Positions 1 to 4,998 of a stretch of 5,538 nt of DNA are shown piece by piece. Under the pieces are notes generated by a model. That model ran no database searches and had not been told where the DNA came from. It saw only the letters and a program-made list of their open reading frames with translations. This DNA is from Chloroflexota bacterium (GTDB taxonomy: Bacteria; Chloroflexota; Ktedonobacteria; Ktedonobacterales; Ktedonobacteraceae). The stretch spans positions 1 through 5,538 of the forward strand of contig JAJZEJ010000757.1 of the NCBI GenBank assembly GCA_021828635.1, read 5' to 3'. Within the stretch, counting starts at the first letter, position 1; each line of letters starts with the position of its first letter. Made by a program: the position numbers and the translations under genes.

Positions 1-1078
1 GGGTGCGAGGGTGGCTTAGGGCAGTGCGGATAACGTGTTGACGGGGGTGGCATTGGCAACGGAAGCGCCATTGTGGCGGGCTCCGGCCATGTATCACGAG
101 ATGTACCGGCATCCGGCAACTCAGGCAAATCTGGCGCTGCTGCGCGAACGCGGCGCGGAGGTTGTCGAGCCAGAAGTTGGGCGTCTAGCATCAGGAGCCA
201 TTGGCCCCGGTCGCTTGCCGGAGACACCTGTTCTCATGGGTGCTATCAGCATGCTATTAGGGCGGCACGGCAACCTGGCTGGTCGCCACGTGGTAGTGAC
301 AGCCGGGGGAACACAGGAACCACTGGACCCGGTGCGCTATATCGGAAATCGTTCTTCAGGCAAAATGGGCTAAGCCCTGGCAGTAGAGGCACGAGCTCGA
401 GGAGCGCATGTCACACTCATCTCCGGTCCCGTGGCGCTTCCTACTCCTTACGGCGTAGCGTTCCAAAAGATAGAGACGGCACAGCAGATGCGGGATGCCG
501 TCTTTACTGCTATCACTAACGCGGATGCACTCGTCATGAGTGCTGCGGTGGCCGACTTTCGTGCAGTCGCGCCAGCCGCACACAAGATGAAGAAAGAGAG
601 CATGAGGGGCGTGAGGAACGTGAAGGGCGTGAAGGGTATGGAGCAAGCTTCTCAGGGAAGCGCGATAGAGGCAGTAAATGTAAAGGATGCAAAGGATGCG
701 GAATACCATGATGGCGTGCAACAGGATGAGCAAAGTGTGTTTCCCCTGTATCTGACGCACAATCCTGATATTCTTGGTGAACTGGCCGCATCGTTCGACA
801 GGCAACAAAGAAGTGGACAGCTACAGCGACGGCTGATTCGTGTCGGATTTGCTGCCGAGACAGATGACGTGCTAACACATGCACAGTCTAAGTTGCTTCG
901 CAAACAGTTAGACCTGCTGGTGGCAAATGATGTGAGCCGCTCGGATAGCGGTTTTGGGACAGAGACGAACAAGGTGTTCATTTTTCATGCAACCGGTGCA
1001 GTAGAAGACCTACCAGTGATGCCCAAGACAGAGGTTGCCGATGTCATTTGGGATCGTGTGGTGTCGTTGTTGGGTTAA
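1..1078 (+). pseudogene. coaBC: Interrupted coaBC: phosphopantothenoylcysteine decarboxylase / phosphopantothenate-cysteine ligase, 5' end outside window
   Basis: CoaBC joins cysteine to 4'-phosphopantothenate using CTP (CoaB half) and then decarboxylates the product to 4'-phosphopantetheine (FMN-dependent CoaC half), in cytoplasmic CoA synthesis. One reading frame gives the end of CoaC (ADNVLT, APAM, HPATQAN, GRLASGAIGPGRLPE) and then CoaB (TAGGTQEPLDPVRYIGNRSSGKMG, whose start is at about 299; then SGPVALPTP, SAAVADFR, KKE, NPDIL, GFAAETDD, VANDVS, GFGTETNKV). The frame holds two stops: TAG at 17-19, where a residue just before GSADNVLT is expected, and TAA at 371-373, directly after SSGKMG. 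Both stretches stay in the same frame across the stops, so these are point nonsense changes, not frameshifts. The CoaC motif usually written PxMNxxMW reads PAMYHEMY, and the LACG-type cysteine is Ser. Family identity is secure. Pseudogene status is inferred; sequencing error or readthrough is possible. A GTG at 431 lies inside the conserved SGPV-LPTP motif and is not a credible start. Confidence 0.85.
602..700 (+). repeat. Two blocks of 9-bp degenerate tandem repeats inside coaBC
   Basis: Four consecutive 9-base units at 602-637 (atgaggggc, gtgaggaac, gtgaagggc, gtgaagggt) encode M/V-R/K-G/N tripeptides. A second block at about 674-700 (gta-aat, gta-aag-gat, gca-aag-gat, gcg) encodes V/A-K-D. 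They fall in the CoaB region between KKE and NPDIL, where family members normally have only a short beta-strand link, so about 40-45 extra residues are present. The period is a multiple of three and keeps the frame. Origin by slippage is inference. Confidence 0.65.
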
Positions 1079-1229
1079 ACAAGAGTAGGAGTGTGGCGCT
1101 GTGATCGGTAATTTTGTTCTAGAGTTATTAAGTACTTCCACTCCGCGTTCTGAGCGCGTAGCGATAGACGCGGTAGCGTCGTTGAAAAGCGGAATAAGAG
1201 GTACACGAAGTACGCAGGAGGAATCCACT

Positions 1230-1625
1230 ATGGATCGTGCTGCTAGCGCGGGTTTCGAGGGCATCGCGCAGATGCTGCTTGAGCAGAAGAAACTGATGGA
1301 TGCGTTGGAAGCGGAGAACCGCGAACTACGGCGGCAACTGGCCGATCTCCGGCGCGGTATCGGCATTGCAGTAGTGATTGAGGGCAAGACAGTTCAGCTT
1401 GCTACAGAGCCGGGTGGTCCCGTGCCTATGAGTCCACAGGCGCAAGCAGCATTGCAGAGCCTGCAAAATTTGCAAAACACGCCATCCCCAATGCCATCAT
1501 CCCCCAATGGCACCTATGGGCAAAACAGTCGGCCCACAGGTGGTCAGCAATCTATTAACCTGAATAGTGAAAAGCGTGAGAACGGCAACGCCCGTAGTCC
1601 TCTCGCCGATAGTTTCGTATTGTAA
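1230..1625 (+). CDS. Small coiled-coil protein of unknown function, 131 aa
   Basis: I do not recognise a family. The ATG at 1230 is chosen because AGGAGGA (1216-1222) lies 7 bases ahead. An in-frame GTG at 1101, with a weaker AGGAG at 1087-1091, would add 43 residues and cannot be excluded. Residues about 11-42 look like an amphipathic coiled coil rich in Leu, Glu, Lys and Arg (LLEQKKLMDALEAENRELRR). A short hydrophobic, probably beta, stretch follows (GIGIAVVIEGKTVQL, about 44-57). The rest is a low-complexity tail rich in Gln, Asn, Pro and Ser, probably disordered. There is no signal peptide or membrane segment, so the protein is probably cytoplasmic and may self-associate through the coil. 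It lies 151 bases after coaBC, and its last codons and stop form part of a long inverted repeat. Confidence 0.65.
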   Translation: MDRAASAGFEGIAQMLLEQKKLMDALEAENRELRRQLADLRRGIGIAVVIEGKTVQLATEPGGPVPMSPQAQAALQSLQNLQNTPSPMPSSPNGTYGQNSRPTGGQQSINLNSEKRENGNARSPLADSFVL

Positions 1626-1696
1626 TGAACAAAGAGATAAAACCATCCGGTCGTGCATGTACGACCGGATGGTTTTATCTCTTTGTTCATTACAAT
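1619..1696. terminator. Perfect 36-bp inverted repeat, probable bidirectional terminator
   Basis: Arms 1619-1654 and 1661-1696 pair without a mismatch around a 6-base loop (gcatgt). The core has an A-run and GC block facing a matching GC block and T-run (ataaaacc...ggttttat), as in an intrinsic terminator readable on either strand. The outer 18 bp extend it back over the TAA stop of the 131-aa gene (1623-1625). No long T-run follows the outer stem, so termination would rely on the inner part. The pairing is seen directly; the role is inferred. Confidence 0.75.
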
Positions 1697-1708
1697 GACT
1701 TTCAGCAC

Positions 1709-1737
1709 TTGCATATTGTCGGGTTTACTGGTATCAT
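1709..1737 (+). promoter_or_regulatory. Possible sigma70-type promoter for the zinc-ribbon/AIM24 gene
   Basis: TTGCAT (1709-1714) and TATCAT (1732-1737) are 17 bases apart. The -10 matches the consensus at five of six positions and the -35 at only three. The site lies just past the preceding hairpin and about 100 bases before the gene start. A 9-bp inverted repeat (1710-1718 with 1743-1751) surrounds the -10, which could be an operator or a leader hairpin. This is a weak call. Confidence 0.35.
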
Positions 1738-1836
1738 CATGGCAATATGCACTCCTTTCACAGAGATATGAAGGATTCATAGCTCTAATCGATCCTACAG
1801 TTATCAAATGGCCCTGATATAAGGAGGACCACATTT

Positions 1837-2817
1837 ATGGTTTGCCCAAAGTGTCATAATATGGTTGCCGATGGCGTCAAATTCTGTGGCTTTTGTGGCG
1901 CTCAACTGACCGAACAACCAATGGTTCAGCCAGCGACGGCTGGCACACCGCCGCCGCCAGCGGGCGCGTTTGTACCGCCCAACCAGTATGAAGAGTATAC
2001 CAATAGTATGTTTGGCAATGCTGTCCCAAAGGCTGAAGTGCATAACCCCGAAGGGCCGCTACACCTCGCGGACATGACCATCTCCATTGATGGTGAGCTT
2101 GTACCAGTCGTCGATGTCATGCTTGGCAATCAGATGCCTATCTATTTCGAGCATCATATCCTGCTCTGGAAGCATCCAGGTGTGCAGATCGGTTTCAAGT
2201 CGCTCAAGGGAGCAGCAAAACGCATGTTTGCCGGTCTGCCAATCTTCATTACCGAGGCACATGGTCCCGGAAACATCTCGTTTTCGCGTGACTCCGTTGG
2301 GCAAATCGTGGCGCTCCGCCTGCAACACAACCAGATGGTTGAAGTGCGTGAGCATCAGTTTCTGATTGCCACCGGCAATGTGGACTACAGCTTCACCTTC
2401 GTGCAAGGCGCGGCCAACATCCTCTTCAGTCGTACTGGTCTTTTCGTCGATCAGTTCAGAGCCACCAATGGCGAGGGTATGGTGCTACTACACGGCTATG
2501 GCAATGTCTTCGAGAAGACGCTGGCTCCTGGTGAGGCACTGGATGTTGAACCTGGTGCGTGGCTCTGGAAAGACCCCTCGGTGCAGATGCAGGTCACAAC
2601 GGTGGCCGCGTCACAACGTGGTGGTGGCATCTTAGGTGCCATCGGTGGCATGGTTTCCGGCGCATCCTTCGTGCTAAATCGCTTCATCGGCCCTGGCCGT
2701 GTCGGTTTGCAGTCCATGAGCTATCATCCGCCCCAGCCAGAAGGTGCGCAGCAAGCCGGTGGACAAAGCAACCTCGGTGGCACCATCAATACACTGAACA
2801 ACCTGTTCGGTAACTAA
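1837..2817 (+). CDS. Zinc-ribbon + AIM24 (DUF124) domain protein, 326 aa
   Basis: The start ATG follows AAGGAGG (1821-1827) by 9 bases. Residues 3-20 form a zinc ribbon with two CxxC pairs (C3/C6, C17/C20). Residues about 28-50 are a Pro/Ala-rich linker. From about residue 75 the sequence matches the AIM24/DUF124 beta-sandwich fold: LWKHPGVQIGFKS, AGLPIFITEAHGPGNISFSRDSVGQIVAL, FLIATGNVDYSF, LFVDQFRATNGEGMVLLHGYGNVFEKTLAPGEALDVEPGAWLWKDPSV, and GPGRVGLQSMS near 285-294. A Gly-rich segment (262-276) lies where family members carry a Gly-rich loop, and the C-terminal tail is Gln/Gly/Asn-rich. There is no signal peptide. The biochemical role of bacterial AIM24 proteins is not established; the yeast relative affects mitochondrial inner-membrane organisation. 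Hairpins on both sides suggest a single-gene unit. Family assignment is firm; function is unknown. Confidence 0.88.
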   Translation: MVCPKCHNMVADGVKFCGFCGAQLTEQPMVQPATAGTPPPPAGAFVPPNQYEEYTNSMFGNAVPKAEVHNPEGPLHLADMTISIDGELVPVVDVMLGNQMPIYFEHHILLWKHPGVQIGFKSLKGAAKRMFAGLPIFITEAHGPGNISFSRDSVGQIVALRLQHNQMVEVREHQFLIATGNVDYSFTFVQGAANILFSRTGLFVDQFRATNGEGMVLLHGYGNVFEKTLAPGEALDVEPGAWLWKDPSVQMQVTTVAASQRGGGILGAIGGMVSGASFVLNRFIGPGRVGLQSMSYHPPQPEGAQQAGGQSNLGGTINTLNNLFGN

Positions 2818-2849
2818 CGCTATAACACACACATGCAAGATATTCATGC

Positions 2850-2876
2850 GTATGGCACCCACAAGGAGTGCCATAC
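2850..2876. terminator. Hairpin downstream of the AIM24 gene, possible terminator
   Basis: A 9-bp perfect stem (gtatggcac at 2850-2858 with gtgccatac at 2868-2876) and a 9-base loop lie 32 bases after the stop codon of the AIM24 gene. The following bases (tacttattt) are T-rich but not a clean T-run. The position fits a transcription end; strength is uncertain. Confidence 0.5.
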
Positions 2877-2933
2877 TACTTATTTATCAACCCCTTGTGA
2901 GAAATAGCCTCAGCATTGCGTATGTACACTAAA

Positions 2934-2966
2934 GAGGAATAGCATGACTTGCACGTGCTATTCCTC
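2934..2966. other. Intergenic stem-loop ahead of the lipoprotein gene
   Basis: Eleven perfect base pairs (gaggaatagca at 2934-2944 with tgctattcctc at 2956-2966) are extended by one G-T and one G-C pair, leaving a 7-base loop (2947-2953). No T-run follows. It lies about 95 bases before the lipoprotein ATG and after a separate hairpin at 2850-2876. It could be a second terminator, an operator, or a 5' leader structure if transcription starts upstream. The 242-base gap 2818-3059 otherwise holds only the ribosome binding site AAAGGA (3045-3050); I find no convincing promoter in it. Confidence 0.45.
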
Positions 2967-3059
2967 ACGGTAAGACTCGATCAGCATAGCATTGTACCTC
3001 TCGCCCTTTTCCTATCGGATAAGCTGTGAATAGGCTATGCGAAGAAAGGACATCTATTT

Positions 3060-4136
3060 ATGCGCAAGTTTAGCGGTCTCGCCCAGGTCGCCTCCCTGCT
3101 CGTGGTCGTTGCGATGCTGTTGGCCGCCTGTGGCAGTAATTCAACCGGTGGTAGTACCACCGGTAGTAGCTCGACCCCGAAATCTACCTTGAAGGTGGCA
3201 CTGGTAACAGACATCGGTGGCTTGAATGACAATGGCTTCAACCATCTGGCCTACACGGGCTATTTGAAAGCCCAGACGCAATATGGCTTCGCTTCAAAAG
3301 TCATCCAGACGCAATCGCAAAACGACTACGTCAACAATCTGACAGAGGCTGCACAGGCAGCCGACCTGGTAATCGCGGTCGGTTTCCTCATGCAAACACC
3401 ACTCGATCAGGTAGCCAAAGAGTATCCTACCAAGAAGTTTGCCATCGTCGATGGCTGTGCCACGCTCGCCAATGGCAACTGCGATCCGTTGCCTAACGTC
3501 GCACCACTTTATTTCAAAGAGCAAGAGGCTGGCTGTCTGGTTGGTGCCATAACAGGCCAGATGGAGGTTGACGGCCCCTCGAAGGTACCACACCTGCTGG
3601 GCGCGAACTCAGTGGGCGTCGTTGGTGGCCTCTCTATTCCACCAGTGAACCGCTACATCGCGGGCTTCGACTATTGTACCAAGATGGTCGATCCGAACGT
3701 CAAGATCAACCTCACCTATTCGCAGGACTTCTCCGCGACCGCCAAGTGTAAGGACGATGCCCTCAGCCAGATCAACCAGGACAAGGCTGACATTATCTTC
3801 CAGGTGGCCGGTGGTTGTGGCGTTGGTGCGCTCGATGCCGCCAACCAGAAAGGTGTCTACGGCATAGGTGTCGATGCCAATCAGAACTACCTCTATCCAC
3901 AAACAGTAATTACCAGTGCGCTCAAGCGTGTCGATGTCGCTGTTTATGACACTATTGATAGCTTCGAGAAGGGTCAATTCACCAACAACCCACCGGTCTT
4001 CGATCTGGCACATAATGGTGTTGGTTATGCGACCCCCAACAGCGCGGTACCCGCCGATGCGGTAGCCAAAGCCAAGCAGTTCCAGCAGGAAATTCTGAGC
4101 GGTCAGCTTACCCCACCCTCTCAGATTCCTAGCTAA
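3060..4136 (+). CDS. Bmp/Med (PnrA-like) family substrate-binding lipoprotein, 358 aa
   Basis: Family members are the ligand-capturing components of ABC importers, several of which bind nucleosides (PnrA, BmpA). The ATG at 3060 follows AAAGGA (3045-3050). Residues 1-23 are a lipoprotein signal peptide with lipobox LAAC, so Cys24 should be lipidated and the protein anchored outside the membrane. A Gly/Ser/Thr linker (25-43) follows. Family motifs in order: DIGGLNDNGFNHLAYTG (51-67), QTQSQNDYVNNL (83-94), NVAPLYFKEQEAGCLVGAI (146-164), GGLSIPPVNRYIAGF (189-203), ADIIFQVAGGCGVG (243-256), YGIGVDANQ (267-275), VITSALKRVDVAVYD (283-297). The length is normal for the family. The mature part has six further cysteines (133, 141, 159, 206, 230, 253), which is many for such a protein. 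No permease or ATPase gene is adjacent, so its transporter must be elsewhere. The exact ligand cannot be read from the sequence. Confidence 0.92.
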   Translation: MRKFSGLAQVASLLVVVAMLLAACGSNSTGGSTTGSSSTPKSTLKVALVTDIGGLNDNGFNHLAYTGYLKAQTQYGFASKVIQTQSQNDYVNNLTEAAQAADLVIAVGFLMQTPLDQVAKEYPTKKFAIVDGCATLANGNCDPLPNVAPLYFKEQEAGCLVGAITGQMEVDGPSKVPHLLGANSVGVVGGLSIPPVNRYIAGFDYCTKMVDPNVKINLTYSQDFSATAKCKDDALSQINQDKADIIFQVAGGCGVGALDAANQKGVYGIGVDANQNYLYPQTVITSALKRVDVAVYDTIDSFEKGQFTNNPPVFDLAHNGVGYATPNSAVPADAVAKAKQFQQEILSGQLTPPSQIPS

Positions 4137-4157
4137 ACGTAGCTGAACTTGCGACAA

Positions 4158-4215
4158 AAACAGAATCACATACCGAATGCGCGACGTGCCGCGCATTCGG
4201 TATGTGATTCTGTTT
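4158..4215. terminator. Perfect 26-bp hairpin, probable terminator of the lipoprotein gene
   Basis: Arms 4158-4183 and 4190-4215 pair perfectly around a 6-base loop (acgtgc), beginning 21 bases after the lipoprotein stop codon. The stem is A-rich at its 5' foot and T-rich at its 3' foot (ctgttt, then ctaaaattt), fitting intrinsic termination. It ends 12 bases before the -35 box of the next promoter and so insulates the tetR unit from upstream transcription. Confidence 0.8.
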
Positions 4216-4227
4216 CTAAAATTTCCC

Positions 4228-4256
4228 TTGACATTCGCTCTCTCATGGGCTATATT
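4228..4256 (+). promoter_or_regulatory. Sigma70-type promoter of the tetR-family gene
   Basis: TTGACA (4228-4233) matches the -35 consensus exactly. TATATT (4251-4256) matches the -10 at five of six positions, and the spacer is the optimal 17 bases. Transcription should start near 4263, inside the palindromic operator, so a bound repressor would block initiation. The transcript would cover tetR and probably the pump gene. Confidence 0.85.
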
Positions 4257-4276
4257 ACTTATCAGTTGATAAATAA
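4255..4276. promoter_or_regulatory. Operator 1: palindrome at the tetR transcription start
   Basis: TTATCAGTTGATAA (4259-4272) has perfect 6-bp arms around GT. The symmetry continues outward with one mismatched pair (4258/4273) to 4255-4276. It directly follows the -10 box and precedes the AAAGGTG ribosome binding site. A near-identical copy lies before the pump gene. Position and symmetry are typical of a TetR-family dimer site; binding by this TetR protein is inferred. Confidence 0.8.
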
Positions 4277-4288
4277 AGGTGACAAAAA

Positions 4289-4948
4289 ATGAGAAGGGGT
4301 GAAGCGACTATGGGACGTGGGCAGCGTAAAACACAGCCACACAACGACGTGGAAGAAACGAAACGCACCATTTTGCGCACCGCACAAGAGCTATTCATGG
4401 AACAGGGCTACCGTGCGGTGACGACACGCCAGATCGCCGACGCCTGCGGTCTCACACAACCAGCGTTGTATCACTACTTCGCTGATAAAGAAGACCTTTA
4501 TATCGCGGTCATGCAGGATGAACTGGCACAGAGAAAAGCGGCGCTGGAGCGTATCGCGCAACGCAATGAGCATATCGAAGAGCGGCTCAAACAGGTGGTA
4601 CGCTACCTGCTTAGCACAGCACACCGTGACCACAGCTTGATGCTGCACGATATGCGTTATGAGCTGAATGAAGCTGTGCATGATCGGATGCAAACGGCAT
4701 TTCATGACAGCATCGTCGCGCCGATTGCCAGTATCTTTGCGGAGGGCTTTCAAAAAGGTGTATTACACGATTGGCGCAATTGTGGCGTCAATGCTATGAT
4801 GGCAACGTATATGTTACTCAGTCTGCTCTCCAGTTTTCTGACAATGGCCTATGCCGAAGATGCTCCGACCGCGCTCCATGCTGAACGGGTAGAGACCATT
4901 GTGCAGGTTTTATTGTACGGTCTGGTCCGTCCAGAGACGCATCTTTAA
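4289..4948 (+). CDS. TetR/AcrR-family transcriptional repressor, 219 aa
   Basis: This is a probable ligand-responsive dimeric DNA-binding repressor. Residues about 24-70 are the TetR N-terminal domain: KRTILRTAQELFMEQGYRAV, then the helix-turn-helix TTRQIADACGLTQPALYHYFADKEDLY (45-71), matching the family pattern very closely. The remaining helices (about 75-215) form the variable ligand-binding and dimerisation domain and do not identify the inducer. The ATG at 4289 follows AAAGGTG (4275-4281) by 7 bases. A second in-frame ATG at 4310 follows AAGGGGTG (4294-4301) and would give 212 residues; the choice does not affect the domain. An ideal promoter with a palindromic operator precedes it, suggesting autorepression. 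The pump gene starts 50 bases downstream behind a matching operator, so the likely target is that pump. Confidence 0.93.
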   Translation: MRRGEATMGRGQRKTQPHNDVEETKRTILRTAQELFMEQGYRAVTTRQIADACGLTQPALYHYFADKEDLYIAVMQDELAQRKAALERIAQRNEHIEERLKQVVRYLLSTAHRDHSLMLHDMRYELNEAVHDRMQTAFHDSIVAPIASIFAEGFQKGVLHDWRNCGVNAMMATYMLLSLLSSFLTMAYAEDAPTALHAERVETIVQVLLYGLVRPETHL

Positions 4949-4968
4949 CCGTTTTATTGTAGACTTTT

Positions 4969-4984
4969 CTTATCATTTGATAAA
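4969..4984. promoter_or_regulatory. Operator 2: palindrome before the efflux pump gene
   Basis: CTTATCATTTGATAAA matches the 16 bases at 4258-4273 (operator 1) at 15 positions; only one central base differs. The core TTATCATTTGATAA (4970-4983) has perfect 6-bp arms. It sits 15 bases ahead of the pump ATG, just before the GGAGGA ribosome binding site (4987-4992). No good -35/-10 pair is visible in the 50-base gap, so it may control a weak promoter or block readthrough from tetR. Repressor binding is inferred. Confidence 0.75.
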
Positions 4985-4998
4985 TCGGAGGAATTTAG

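Noticed and set aside
371..373. Reassigned TAA as an explanation for the coaBC interruption
   Set aside because: TAA is the natural stop of coaBC itself and of the four complete genes that follow, each ending where its family or the hairpin layout predicts. Code change is therefore unlikely.
431..1078. Independent CoaB protein starting at GTG 431
   Set aside because: The GTG is inside the conserved SGPVALPTP motif, has no ribosome binding site, and would omit the TAGGTQEPLDPVRYIGNRSSGKMG nucleotide/substrate region. It is the tail of the broken gene.
1167..1180. Small hairpin gacgc-ggta-gcgtc between coaBC and the coiled-coil gene
   Set aside because: Five base pairs with no T-run; not sufficient for a terminator or riboswitch call.
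1801..1822. TTATCA...TGATATAA near the AIM24 ribosome binding site as a third TetR operator
   Set aside because: The half-sites are 8 bases apart rather than 2 and the right arm is imperfect, so it does not match the operator pair at 4259 and 4970.
2884..2889. TTATCA in the gap after the AIM24 gene as an operator half-site
   Set aside because: No complementary TGATAA lies nearby; a lone 6-mer in AT-rich sequence is expected by chance.
2984..3040. Inverted repeat gcatagc / gctatgc before the lipoprotein gene
   Set aside because: Only 7 bp with a 43-base loop and no extension of pairing; too weak to call a regulatory structure.
3609..4196. Long open frame on the minus strand opposite the lipoprotein gene
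   Set aside because: It is fully antisense to a convincing Bmp-family gene, shows no family motifs, and runs through the terminator hairpin. It is a shadow of codon bias.
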